The position numbers and the translations under genes are program-made. DNA of 64,000 bases. It comes from Stropharia rugosoannulata (taxonomy: Eukaryota; Basidiomycota; Agaricomycetes; Agaricales; Strophariaceae). This document shows, piece after piece, positions 32,778 to 44,698 of this stretch. Below the pieces are notes generated by a model. That model did not search any database. It worked only from the letters and a program-made list of their open reading frames with translations, and was not told the DNA's origin. How positions within the stretch are numbered: position 1 is the stretch's first letter; the number at the start of each line of letters is the position of its first letter. Location of the stretch: positions 2,862,001 to 2,926,000 of the forward strand of contig JANCIK010000003.1 in assembly GCA_028532985.1 (NCBI GenBank), written 5' to 3'.

Positions 32778-35702
32778 ATGGAGATCGAATGGGACGCCCG
32801 TCCCAACCAGCACCGCGTTGACCCCCGCGGTCACTGGCACGATCACCAGCAGCCCCCTCCTATGTCCTTCCCACCACCCCAACCCCAGCCATCACCCCCC
32901 TCGCTTGTCTCACAACGACGACGCTCGTCGGCCGCCAACTCCAGACCCGCTGGTCCGCCCCCAAACCTGCCCATTCCGAGTCTGCCCCAGCCCCACGCTA
33001 ATGCTCTGACCCACAACACCATGCCAGAACCCGCCGACCTGACCGTCCACCCGTCCAACTCCAACTCGCTCTCCAGGGCCTCCCGCTCCAGCTCCTTTGC
33101 GCGACCCACCGCCTCGCCCAGCCTCTCTGCGGTCGCTGCCTTTTCCCAGGCCCGCCAGGCGTCGTCGTCGAACATGCAACACATGGCGCCGCCAATGCAC
33201 TCGTCCATTGACGACCTCTCCGACCCCCCGCCCCAGTCATACTTTGCCACCTCTGCCCAGGCAGCGGCCGAGCAGGCACAGGAAAACCATGCGCAGGGAG
33301 ACAGGGGGCTGCTCGCGCCGCCGACAGACCAGCCGCATCGATCCGAGCACAGGCCATCCTCGCGACGTGCGCTGACAAGGGCCCTCGAGCTCGCCCGCGA
33401 AGCCGTCCAACTGGACTCGACGAATGATAACCCTGAAGCAGCCGTCAACGCATACGCTCAGAGCGTCGCGCTCCTCAGCGAGGTAATGGAGCGAGTGAGG
33501 AACGGGGAAGACAGCACGACCGATGCGCATAGGAGGCGGAGGCGGCGAAGCGTCGCAGCCCAGGAGGAGGAAGTTAGACGCCTTCAGAACATCGTCAGTC
33601 CATTTTATCGCTCTTCTGGTCTACCTTCTGACTCTCAACGTGCACTGCCCTCTAGCATGACACCTACGCAGATCGCATGAATATTCTGAGCATTATATAC
33701 AGCATACCCGCTGTCCCGTATCCAACCACCTCATTGTATGGAAATAGTAGTGTATCAACGGACTCGACCTCATATTCGCCCACTGCATCCACGTCGCCCT
33801 CGATAGATAATTCTCCTCACATACCCCAGCAGGTGTATACCCATCATATACCCGAAGAATCTGCACACGCGTATCCAAGCCAAAGCTCCCTGTATGAAGA
33901 TGTCGACCAGTCGACTGACAACGATGGTGTATACACCCTTGACGAGTCTGTACTTATTGGTACCGCGATATCCGGTCCTTCTTCAATGCAGCATCCATAC
34001 TCGGTCCCGTATGAAGTCTCCCATCAAGCCCAATCTTCTCCTAATCCTGCCCCTGCGCGTATCAGCAGCCAGATTTCAAGGAGGTCGCGGGCACCCTCCA
34101 ATTTGCCTCCGAAGGCGCCTCCTCCAGCTGCGTCCCTTCCGCCTGCTCCCGGTTCTGCCGAACCCCCTAGCCAAATTTTGGGACCTGCCTTTGGAAGACA
34201 AGAGGCTTCTGGAGAAACATCTGGACATAGAAGGACACCGTCAAATCTGGAGTCATTGCCAGAGGAGAATGATGACGCCTCTCGTCTGAACTCTCGAATG
34301 CGGGACGACACCACAAATATCCATAATCATGTCCCTGATACGCCGCGCACGCTGAAGCGGGAATCTCCACCTTTACCACCACTCCCATTGTCACCGGACC
34401 TCCCGCGAAACGCATCTTTCTCAAAAGCGCCGCCTTCCCCGAGGCTGCAAACTATCGCCAGCAATGTACGACCGCGGGCAATACCGCAACAACCGTTACG
34501 ACACGAGCCCAGTGCGCCGCAGTTGTCGGCGGTCACACAGGGAAGCCTCTTGATAAGGAGGAAGACTTCAGCCCCGTCCAGCACGCGTTCGCCTTCTCCA
34601 ACCGAGTCAACGACATCTACGGGCTCCTCACCGCCCAACAAAACAGCTCTGCCACCATTGCCTAATGGCCATATTTCTAATGGCGTTAGAAGTAGGTCAT
34701 CTTCACAGCCAGGCCGCAGGCCGTCCGTCGGCGGCGGAAGGACGTCCCCAGATCAGCGTCCGCCGCTCCCCAATGCAATGTCAAATGGCACGGCACGCAA
34801 GGTGTCGGTGCCCTCAAAACTGAACCCCCAGCTGTCGAATCTCCAGGTGGACAACCTGACTTCGTACACGGTCGGCGGACTGTCTTCGAACCTGCCCACG
34901 ACTCCCATCTCTCCCCTCCCTCCTGTCCCCCCTTCGGACCCCGTGCTCAAGCCGTACCACATGATGAACCTGCTGCGCAACACGATGATCTCGCCCACTG
35001 GCGGATACGTGACGCGCCGCCTACATGTGCCGTGCGAGGTGTGGTCGCAGGGCGGGGCGAAGCTAACTGGCCTGGACGAAAAGATCCGCGTGGTCGCTAT
35101 CCTGTGCTCAGCGCTGGAAGAGTTGCAGACGACGAGCGCGGAGCAGTTCGGCGCGGGCAATGTTAGCAGCGGGCTGGCGCTGGGTATAGGGAGTATCGGC
35201 AAGAAGGAAGTGGACATCTGGCTTACGAAACTGGACGACTTCTCGAACGTGTGCGACCACGTTGTGGCGAACTTTGGGAAGAAGCTGGGTGTTGGCGAGG
35301 GCTTCGTTTCGCGGAAGCCTACGTGGGGCGGTAAACTCTTCAGTCGGTTTGATAAATTCACAAATGGAAAGAAGTAAGTAAAGGCCGATCTACGTTTCGG
35401 CTTCACCGTTCAATACGCTTATGTTCTTCTCTAGTCTTGACTCTCCAGCAGCATATGTCCAAGGTCTCAAGAAGCTGTTCGCGCATGCCCAGTTGTTGGA
35501 CGAGCATACCCGCGCTGTGAATTCGCAGCCCATTGCACCGGCCTACGGCAACTTCCCAGTCAATCTGCAGCGTACGGTCCAACACAGACTGAAGCGATTT
35601 TCTGAGTTTTTCGCGACTGTCGTGCTCACCTTCGTTATCCGAGACCTGTCGCAGCTTCTTGACAAATACGTCAAGAAGTGTGAAAAGTGGCTGGCGGAAT
35701 AA
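32778..35702 (+). CDS. MIT-domain protein
   Basis: Exons 32778-33593, 33656-35373 and 35435-35702 join (phases 0 and 2) to 933 residues. The N-terminal 200 residues are Pro/Ser-rich. A MIT-like helical hairpin follows at about 205-300 (ALTRALELAREAVQLDST, then AVNAYAQSVALLSEVMERV, ending HDTYADRMN across the first splice). A long disordered Ser/Pro linker leads to a folded C-terminal part from about residue 755 (KPYHMMNLLRNTMISPTGGY, VTRRLHVPCEVW, then a helical run to the end). MIT domains bind ESCRT-III tails, so a role in endosomal sorting or cell-end trafficking is likely. The C-terminal domain is not one I can name. Frames and splice sites are consistent. Confidence 0.82.
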
Positions 35703-36325
35703 CGGTAGCAATGCATGTGTAGGCGCGCCTCAGTCTTTCTTTCATCCACGACCGATACACGCGAGCTTGATGATGCAGTCATTCCAACTATCCACTTTGG
35801 ACTACTCGAATCTTACAACACATTGCAACTAACGATTCGGTCTGCATTACTTCTAACTACACTCGCCTATTCATTACCCGTTTGTCCTTCCCGAAGTGTT
35901 GCATCATCTTCAGGCATTACTTCCTACATCTTTCTCCCTTATCTCTTTATTGCCCTATTTGCCCCGTCTTGCTCATTATGTTTCTTTTTTGTGCGTTTTT
36001 CCATACTCCAGGGTTGTGTTCAATAGTGTAGGATAATATAGAACTTGCAAGTGTTAACGGCTGCGTGAATAAATCAATTATGGAATACGTAAAGTAAGAA
36101 AATGTAGTATCTACAGATGTATGGTGGGAACTCTTTAATAACAATAAAAAGAATGTGAATTATCTGGTCTTACAAAGGTCGAGATCTGAGATATTATGTA
36201 GCTATGTACCAAGAAAATTAAATACTAGAAAGCTGAAAACCGTCCATGTTCATCTCTGGGATGAATGGCGGCCACCGTTGCTGAGACACGCGATTTAATA
36301 TTGAAAGGCGTTGAACTTAAAACCA
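35703..36325. other. Intergenic, convergent 3' flanks
   Basis: These 623 bp separate the stop codons of the MIT-domain gene and Ies1 copy A. The region is T-rich on the plus strand with AT-rich patches near 36050-36180. No gene is recognised. Confidence 0.55.
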
Positions 36326-38243
36326 TCACTTAGCACCTTCCATTGTATCACGGTGAGATAAAATAGGCTTACTATAGTCGTCTCGTGCATATTCATCATC
36401 ACCCATCTCATCATCTGAATCAGCCAAGGGGTCTGATGATGTTACTACTTGCCACGCCTCTGCAAAGGGAGGGAGATCAATAGATTTTAAGATGTGATAA
36501 GAATAGGGTCTTACGTTGAAGCATCGTTCGCGAGTGCGATCTATTTCGAGGACGACGCCCATCCTTCCCAGAAGATGCTGACGTAGGGTACGGTGCATAC
36601 CGAGACCGGTGGGCCGAATCATAGCCGTTGGACGTCGTCGGCTCGTACTTCGATGGGACAGCAGCTATGGAAGACAACAGACTCATAGAGTGGTCGTACT
36701 GCTCTTGAACCCGCTTTTGCCGCGGCAATGACCGTTCTGTTTGAAAATGTATTTTAGCATCCATGGAAGGAACTTGTGCCGCGAGGATCACTCACGCTTG
36801 ACAAAGGCATCCAGTAGATCGTCCTCGTCGTCCTCGTCTGGAAAGAGAGAAGCTGGTTCGCGCTCTTTCTGCTTGTCTTTAATAGTTATCATAGGCTTCT
36901 TTTCCTTTGCAGACGCCACCGCAGGCCGCTTTCCCTTTGCCCTGGAGCTCGTTGCAACTGAAGCACTGGGCACAGCCCGCTTGCCTTTAATCTTAGGTTC
37001 GTCAGCTGCATTTGGAGGATAGTCCTCGTGTCCTTCATCGCCAGCGACACTCCCATTAGCAGTGACCTTGCCGGACGCTTTTCCTGCGTCCTTGACAGTG
37101 TGGGATTGCATTATTTGTTGCCTTTGGGCGAGAAGCTTCTCGCATATTTCGACGTCTTCGTCTTTCTCCTGATTTTCGTTCGACAGCTCGACCTCGGTTA
37201 GAAATATGAATTTCGGGGGCGAATTCCCTTTCGAAGGGTCGGAAAATGGATTAATCGGGTCCAAATTATCATAGTCATCTTCTGCGCTTTGCGCTTCCAA
37301 GTAGTTGTAGCAGAGCCATAAAAAGGTCTGTCCCCGAGATTCAGAGGAAATTTCTGTGCGTAAGAACAGATCAAGGAAGTCCAGACCTCCTTGAAAATGC
37401 GCTTGACCAACAGGCTACGTAGAGAAGGGGTTAGCGGGCTGAAATAAATGAACCCTTATAAACTCACTCCGGTGTGATGTGCGAGTACAAAAATCAAGTT
37501 TGTTACGCTTGTGGAAGGAGGTTGACCCGATTTCTGAGAAATATGTAGAAGAAAGACAATTAGCCCAATAGTTTGACTGCCACTAGGATAAGCTATACGC
37601 ACAAGCAATGCTAGGATATCATTTGGCGTGGACGGCGGGTTTTTCGCCTCATCCTCCAGTAAGCTGGTCTTCAGAATCTGCTTTATTCTTGGCGCATCCT
37701 GCATATTCCCGGTTGTATGCTGAAGCGACGGGACAGGATGGTACGTGCGTATCGCAGTCTTCATTTCCGGAAAAACTGCGCAGTCACAAAGGAAAAGACA
37801 GTCATATCAGCTTTCATCCCGCCTTTTTTATTTTCATTCCGGAGAAACTAGCCAGTGGCCGCGCGGCCAGCCGCCGGCGCAGTGCATTGCAGAACAAGTG
37901 CTGACAGAGACGACTCACAGCTCATGGTAGTGTTGACGCGCCCAACGTTGACGAGCAGAGCCAGCATGGCAAAGTCCTTCGCGAACGTGGGCGACTCGGC
38001 TATCTTGTCCTTGAGCGCCTTGGTCGCCTTCGGCGAGTGCAAGATGGCTTTGATGTACAGGTCCCGGAAGCACACAAATGCATTGTCGCTCTCGGCGTAC
38101 GGGTCGGAGAAGACCTCTTCATTGTCGCTGAATATGTGGTCCAGGACGTCGTATTGGATGTCGGCACGAGTCAGTGGCTCGCCGTCAGCGCGTTTCAGAG
38201 CGACGACTCTGCGTGGCACAGGGCTGGCCCGTCGCGAAGCCAT
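36326..38243 (-). CDS. INO80 complex subunit Ies1 homologue, copy A
   Basis: Six exons (38243-37919, 37775-37603, 37533-37468, 37414-36796, 36736-36515, 36459-36326) join with consistent phases to 512 residues. The conserved region LKRADGEPLTRADIQYDVLD, ALLVNVGRVNTTMSFFPEMK and RTYHPVPSLQ is the Ies1 block also found in copy B. A Lys/Ala/Pro-rich basic stretch and an acidic tail (DDEMGDDEYARDDY) follow. Ies1 is a fungal-specific subunit of the INO80 nucleosome remodeller. Copies A and B share the first four exon junctions (up to the exon holding the conserved aromatic stretch), but the 3' half of A is longer and divergent. The final codons (SKPILSHRD...) may be intron read-through; copy B ends differently. 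Confidence 0.85.
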
Positions 38244-38748
38244 CTAGCTAATTAAGAATGTTTCCCGTTGATGTATGGTCCTCTGGTGTTGCACAGGTAG
38301 TAGTGAGTACACGGTGGCGGCGGTATGCGGTAGAAGCGTATGCAGACAGGCCTGTTAGGGTTGAACACCTTGGCTAGTTGTCAGGCCGCATAGTTAAATG
38401 CCAGGGTCACTTGTTGTCTGCATGTTCCCTGTCACATGATGGTGTAATGTCATCATCGACCCCCAACGCGAAGTAGCAAAAGCGATATTGTTAACATTGT
38501 AGTAAGTACACTTTGGAATCAAGAGGTCGTATAAGGTACGAATAGTTTTGGTGTAATAATACAAGCGAGCGCGACTGCAAATAGGTATCTCGTGTAAGAA
38601 ACGAGTGGTATAAGTACTAGTAATAATGAACCTTTCCAAGAACGATGAGTGAGTATATGCACGAAAAGGGACTCTCTAGCCATGCGAATAATCCAACACG
38701 AAGCGAAAACAAGCAAAAAAGAAAACCTGGAAGACGCCCCAAGTCAGG
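38244..38748. other. Intergenic between Ies1 copy A and alpha/beta-hydrolase
   Basis: These 505 bp hold the 5' flank of copy A and the 3' flank of the hydrolase gene, both on the minus strand. A short ORF on the minus strand is not convincing. No element is recognised. Confidence 0.5.
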
Positions 38749-41700
38749 TTAGCGCAAGCCCGAATAAGGTTGCGCCCTTCGATCCTCGGTCCTCCACGCA
38801 CTGACGATCCACTCCAGCACGTCAACCACCGCGCTGCTTCTATACATCAGCCCGTGATCCGCGCCCTTGACCACCTTCACGGAACACCTGTCGGGGCCCA
38901 TAGTGCGTTCCATCCAACGCACCGCATTCTCGGCGATCTTCTCGTCCTTATCGCCGTACCACACCCTTACCCTGTGCGGGTACGCCGCGTACGAAAAGCC
39001 CCATGAGTGATTTTCGTGGTTCAAGATCTGCAGCAGGTCGTTGTGCGTCCCCTTCGCGGACTCGGCATGCGAGGCGGCGATGAGCGCATTGCCAAGAGCG
39101 ACCTGGTGACCGTCCTTTATGTCGCTATGGCTCTGCGCAAACGTCGAAGCATACGTGCTGGCTGCGGGAGAGCTGTGTAAAGATGGAGGTGGCGCAGCGT
39201 TCGAAGAAGTGAACGATATTGATCGCCTTCCTCCAGAACGTGATTGAGGGGCCACGCTGGAAGACATGTTCTGTGGAGTAGCCGTCTGCAAGCTAGGAAA
39301 TGACCCATCCACGCCGATGGCAGTAGTCCATGAGAGGTCCTCCAGGCCCAATCCTACATCAACGTGGAGAGGAGGAGGCAACTGGGGGCTAGGAGGTTCA
39401 GATTTAGGGACGGTCTTCTTGCCAGATTTCAGAGATCCCATCGAACGAAGACCCTTGAGCTTCTTCCCAGTAGTTGAGGACTGCTTTTCATGAGATATAG
39501 GCGGTGTGGTTGACGCCCCTTTTAGCCGATCTAAGATACCTCGAGATGTCTTTCGTTTGGCTACAATGACGCCATGTTCATTGACCGTCCCAGAGTGGCC
39601 ATACTGAGACGTCGGACGAGATTTCTGCCCCAGTGTACTCCGACTTTCAAAGCGACCATCGAAGTCCCGCAAATCATCGTATTCGCTGAATGCACTCTTC
39701 CTTGATCCTATGCTAGGCCGTGAGCGGGTGTCGCAATGTGATGGGTAGACAGAGTGGTTCAAAGATATACCCTTGCGAGTGGATGGTTCATCTACTTCTT
39801 TCTTTTGAGTTGGCGCGGTATAACCGATACCCTCATAAGCGATGGCAGGCGGCTTCCCGATCATCCAAGCCTGAATTTTCCACTCAGCAGCCTGCGCCGT
39901 CTTCAGAATACTGTTCGGCACGTATTTGAGCCATTTATATCCACCTAGCATCGTGCTTTAGTTCAATCGAACTCCTCAAAATAGAGTAGGTGACTTACTA
40001 CTTTCACTTCCGCCTACCCATGGAGCGAGCAAGCAGATATCGCCGCGTATGCGCGACGGAAGCTTATTTGCGAAGGAGAGGGCATATGGGGCACCCGCTG
40101 AATGCGCCATAACGCTGCACTGTTGAATATGTAGCAGATCGAGTACCTCCTCCACCACCGACGCCCACTGTATAATTCCTTTGGCCGACTTGGAACGTGG
40201 TTCGGTCCTCCCTAGACCCCAGCTAGAAAGATAGTTGTGGTCAGCACCAACAATGCCACATTCGCAAGGAACACTCACCGATCAATGGTAATAAGCCTCA
40301 GACCCATGAGGTCCGCCATTTCGTCGTACAGGCCCATTATGTGACGCACGCACCCAAGACCCAGAAACACGACAACCGGGTATCCCCCCGGGTTGCCCAA
40401 ATCTGACAAACTCACGGTCAGCGGGTTATCTGCCGACGCATGTGGGGAACGGGTGAGCTTGAGCAGGGTTGTCAATCTTGCAGAGTGTAGATACTGTGCG
40501 ACAGCATGGGATGGCGAGGTCTTGGTCATAGAAACAAAAGGAACGCTATCGAGTGGAGAAGGGGAAGGAGGGAGATAGCTCGAGGGGGCAGAAATGGAAT
40601 AAATAGACGGCGCTCCGGGATCAGACCGCGGCGAGTATATACTGCTCGCATTATCCGACATGATGGACTGGCGCTTTATGAACGCGTTTGTTGTGCTGGG
40701 AGGGGGCGGCGGCGGGGGTTTCGTCAGCGTCTGGTTGCGGATCGTGCGCTGGACCTCATCAGCGACACTGTCAATAGAAGAGCGTGATAGGAACTCAGTG
40801 TCTTCTTCACGTGGCGGGGGATCAAGTTCTGACTCTGGCTCTTCATATACAGTGGCGTGTCCGTGTGTGCTGGGCGAGTAGAGCGACGTCGAGCGGGCGG
40901 TTGACGGCCGCGAGCGCACTTGGCTTTCGGGCGGCGCATGGTTCCGGATTATTTCCGATATGGAAGGCACTACTGTTTTTCGGCTCTCCATGGCGTTTGC
41001 ACTGGAGCGTCGTGGGAGGGTATGCGATAGTACACGGGGCAGATCTCTATGGGTGCTAGTATCTGGATCTGGGGAATTCTCTTCTTGTGTGATGCGCGAG
41101 AGGGAAGGGGGTATTATTGTAGAGTTAGATGCCGGCCTAGCAGAACGTGGTCGCCGCCGACGGTTTCTATTCTGGTGGTTAGATAGAGAAGAGTTGTACG
41201 CCCCCTCGTCGTCGCTAGACTCGCTTGAAAGGCTTGCTTTGCGGTTTATTCTAGAATGTCGGGCCTTGCCACCACCAAGTACGACTCCCGGGGGTGGCGT
41301 CGGCAACGGTGGCTGGTAAAGAGGATGATGGCCAGGTATTCCAAAGCGAGATCGACTGGCGGCTCTCCTGGAAGAGCTGGCGTCACTACCACCGTTCATG
41401 CCGTCAACCAGCGCATCCATGGTCTCGACACCAGGCACGGGTGCAGCAACAACTACGGGAAAAATATCGAAGGACTCGCTGGATGCGGTATAATCGTCTG
41501 GCGTGCGCGGGGGCGTTTCGGTGTGTTGTGTCGAGGAAGAATTGGAAAATCGAAGCTGGGGGACACCTGGAGCGGGCTCCCATTTAGACTTGCCCGAAGG
41601 CCCGGTTCTCGAGCGTGTGCGCATGTATCCATTGGCCATGGGGGCGTGAGTTGCGGATGCAGAAAAATCGTCGTTAAGGTCGAGAGTGGGAAATGCGTAG

Positions 41701-42023
41701 GTAGGGCCCTTAACAAAGTCACCATCCTGACTCTGGTGCAAAACTGGAGAAGTCTGCTGACTGGGACCGGCCGTGTTCGTGGACGACGGCGATCGGTTCA
41801 TACGTGCCTTGAGCGAGTGAGGGAGTGTGCTGGCCCTGGGCTTTGGGTAGATATCGAAGTAGCTCGAGGGTGACGTGCGCGATGAACCAGGGCCGTCGCA
41901 GGCGAAAGGGCCAGGGTCTGCGGGCACCTGAGCATCTTTTTCGCGGCGTAAAGACAGAAAAGAGGAAGATTTTCTGGGAGTCCGTTGGGCGTTAGAGTTA
42001 TGACGGTGCAAAATAGACTGCAT
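38749..42023 (-). CDS. Alpha/beta-hydrolase with long disordered N-terminus and insert
   Basis: Three exons (42023-40279, 40222-39999, 39944-38749) give 1054 residues. The first 540 or so residues are disordered and Ser/Pro/Arg-rich. The hydrolase core begins with the strand-nucleotide segment NPGGYPVVVFLGLGCVRH, then an oxyanion-region WGLGRTEP and a nucleophile elbow AHSAGAP at about Ser623 (G-x-S-x-G with Ala in place of the first Gly). After APWVGG an insert of about 260 residues of low complexity (Ser/Lys/Pro-rich) intervenes before the acid (RVWYGDKDEK) and the histidine (KGADHGLMY). This layout suits a regulated lipase or esterase. The substrate is unknown. No signal peptide is seen, so it is probably cytosolic or membrane-associated. 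Confidence 0.85.
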
Positions 42024-43516
42024 AGGAGAAGCTTCTGGGCCGACGGGTGGGATTATGCGGGTCTAATGAATGGTGAAGGGCGCCTGAGGTGATATGCCCT
42101 GACTAGACGTCAGGAACGGCGATAGGAGGAGGTCGTCGGAAGGGACAGGATATGCCCACTGTTGAGGGTGAAAGGAACCACGAAATACGGCGCTGAAGGT
42201 CCCATCAACAACTCCTTTGGGATAATTCATATACGCCCGTGCTAACTATAGCAAACTCAAATCTTTCTTCCACTAATAAGTACGCTACAATGACAATGAA
42301 CTGGATATATGCGCTCCATACTTCACGAATTCGCCAATTGCGTCTTGGGGGACGCGGGTGTCTGTGCGAACATGGGTCCTGACAATGCTCCGCACTCGCC
42401 GTCTTGGCAGGTGGCATCCATGAAGAGACCGCCAGGTGCAAGTAGTACCAAGGTGGAAGACTCGTCTGCATTGTGTACAAAAAACTGGGTATATGCGCTC
42501 CATCCTTCACGAAATCGCCAATGGCGTCTTGGAGGACGCGGGTGTCTGCGCAGGAATGAGTCCTCCGACATCTTTGGCCTACCGTCACGGACGGTCCAGG
42601 TACCAGTGCCGACGGAGGAAATGAAAAGGACACACGCACCGCGTCCCCGTTACGACTAGCCCGACCTGATTACGGCACGTTCCTACAAACTACGGCATCG
42701 ATGAACAGCCCTTCCAGCTGCAAGTGCAGTACATAAAGGTCAAGTGCACAAGAACTGGGTATATGCGCCCCACTGTACTTTATGAACTCAACAATGGCAT
42801 CTTGCACGACGCGTGTTTCTGGGCGGGAATGGATTCTAGACGACATGTAGATGCTCCGCCGTTTCGGCTTGTTACAGTCGGGAACGAGCGCGCCGCCGTT
42901 CGGCTCATGGGCGACGACGGATGGCGCTTGATTCGGGATGTGCACGTACCGGGCGCTAGCAAGTCGGCGACATGAGGCCCAACCTGTAAAACACGAAATT
43001 CAAAATATCACGCTAATGCAGTCCGACACAGTGGGTATATACCCTTCATAGTTCATCTTAATAATAATTTTACCGATGACCCCTTGAGCGACTTAAGAGA
43101 CATCCCAAAAATGACCACTCACGGGTGGAACGGCAGCCCAAACCGACAAAGTATTTAGGCCGTCGCTCGGAAGCTCGACAAATCAAGGCATGATTTCTCA
43201 AGCAGACATACGGCATCTACGAAGGCCAATCTGCAAGCACCGTGAAGATGCACACGTTCCCCAGGGAGTACGGAGGACCTTCCTGTTCAGATACATAGTA
43301 CGCGCGCCGCGCGCCGCAGAACGACTAGCTCGACCACTACAGCATGCGCAAAGTGTCAAACGTCGCATCTGAAATGGAAAATCAAATAAGTACATTCCAC
43401 TAGTACAGTACAATAAACTGGGTATATGCGATACAAACTTGTTCCGGTCGTAAAATTATCCATGCCTGCCTGCACGTGTTGGTACAGTGCTATAGAATGG
43501 GTATAGGTACTACATG
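42024..43516 (-). repeat. Decayed tandem copies of the 3' end of an F-box gene
   Basis: At 42301, 42485, 42755, 43032 and 43429 the plus strand repeats a block beginning (A)CTGGGTATATGCG, also present downstream of the intact F-box gene's stop near 43498. On the minus strand at least three of these blocks (stop codons at 42323-42325, 42507-42509 and 42780-42782) decode to the intact gene's C-terminus with the same stop position (ASSKTPLAIS*, ASPKTQLANS*, ASCKMPLLSS*, against ASRKTPLTIL*). Other pieces copy its LDGLFVDAVVLR region (near 42700 and 43210-43250). Unit lengths differ (about 180-400 bp), frames are broken between pieces, and no ATG-led ORF spans them, so they are relics, not genes. 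Confidence 0.8.
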
Positions 43517-44599
43517 TCATAAAATTGTCAATGGCGTCTTGCGCGACGCGCACGCTTCTCGAATAGCCTGTACATCGGCCGCCACCCACACGCTGAACGG
43601 CGGCGCGCACGTTCCCCATGGCAGACCTAGACGGCGAAGCATCTCCATGCTGTCGGAGGATATGAATTGGATCCAATCTCGCGCAGTGACACGCGCAGCG
43701 CGCCCCGTTACGACTAGTTCAACCAAATTATGGCACATCTCCTCAAGCGCGCGCAGCACCACGGCATCCACGAAAAGCCCGTCAAGGTGTAAGCACCGTA
43801 AAGAAGCGAGGCTGTCGGAAGCCGCACCTGAAATTAGACTGTTGGTGTTGCACTCTTTCTGCATATCGTAATGCAGGCATTCCACAGCGCACGAGGCGAG
43901 CATGAGGCGTATTTCGTCGTGGCACATTGTCGGCTCGTTCGTCGTTATGTGCAGTCGGTCCAACGTTTCGACGCCGTTGACCAGATGGGCAAGGCGGCCG
44001 TTCAAAATGTGGACGTTCTCCACGACGAGGCTCGATATAGACGACGCATATGGGTTGGACGGGGGTGAGATGTCGAGTTCGAGGCTAGTAAGTCGGAGCT
44101 TCCTGAGCTCCGGAAAAGCAAAAGCCAGCGACTCATCCCATTCTAAAGACGGAAAACAGGTTAAACGGTCGTTGAGAAGGCTTCCGTCGACGTGCAACTC
44201 TTGCAGAGCATCCGGAAATACTATGAATCGCAGAGACCGCTCTGCATTCACGGCTAGTTCACCCCCTATCGATATGCGTGTGAGACCTTCGAGCGCAAGA
44301 AGGTGCCGTACCGCCTTCAATTCATGTAATTTGGGGCGCTGAGAGCATATCCTGACGACGGGACATAGGCTTAATCCGGTGACAAATGAGGCTAGAAGAG
44401 AGCTCTCAGCGACCGTCCGCGCGAGAAGGCTGGCCGCCGGGAAGGAGTGGACCGCGGGGCATGCGTAAAGGCGCTTAGCGACAAAGTAGTGCCAGGAGGA
44501 GGAAAGGACAGCGAGATTGGTGAGGTCGGAGGGCCACCAGTGATGGTGAGCGTTGAGGACAAGAGGAATAAGGTCGTCAATAAACCGCGATGGCGACAT
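43517..44599 (-). CDS. F-box / LRR-like protein (intact copy)
   Basis: One uninterrupted ORF of 360 residues from the ATG at 44599, ending TPLTIL. It begins with a degenerate F-box (SRFIDDLIPLVLNAHHHWWP, then LTNLAVLSSSWHYFVAKRLY), followed by irregular Leu-rich segments, for example LRKLRLTSLELDIS and LRCLHLDGLFVDAVVLRALEE. It probably links an SCF ligase to an unknown target. It is divergent from the acyltransferase gene with only 99 bp between start codons. The 3' end has been copied at least five times into the adjacent repeat region, all decayed, which suggests this gene family expands and dies locally. The codon frame extends 78 bp upstream to a GTG, but no ATG is there, so 44599 is chosen. 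Confidence 0.75.
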   Translation of the reverse strand: MSPSRFIDDLIPLVLNAHHHWWPSDLTNLAVLSSSWHYFVAKRLYACPAVHSFPAASLLARTVAESSLLASFVTGLSLCPVVRICSQRPKLHELKAVRHLLALEGLTRISIGGELAVNAERSLRFIVFPDALQELHVDGSLLNDRLTCFPSLEWDESLAFAFPELRKLRLTSLELDISPPSNPYASSISSLVVENVHILNGRLAHLVNGVETLDRLHITTNEPTMCHDEIRLMLASCAVECLHYDMQKECNTNSLISGAASDSLASLRCLHLDGLFVDAVVLRALEEMCHNLVELVVTGRAARVTARDWIQFISSDSMEMLRRLGLPWGTCAPPFSVWVAADVQAIREACASRKTPLTIL

Positions 44600-44698
44600 T
44601 GTCCAAGGTGCAGAGCCCGGCACGGGTGTGATGTCACGATGTACGCATGCAGGTGATACTCTGGGAACGCACTGCACTGCTCTCCTTCCTCCTCTCGC
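44600..44698. promoter_or_regulatory. 99-bp bidirectional promoter (F-box / acyltransferase)
   Basis: Only 99 bp separate the ATG of the minus-strand F-box gene and the ATG of the plus-strand acyltransferase. Both 5' UTRs must be very short or overlap. No TATA is seen; the right half is CT-rich, as in many basidiomycete promoters. Confidence 0.5.
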
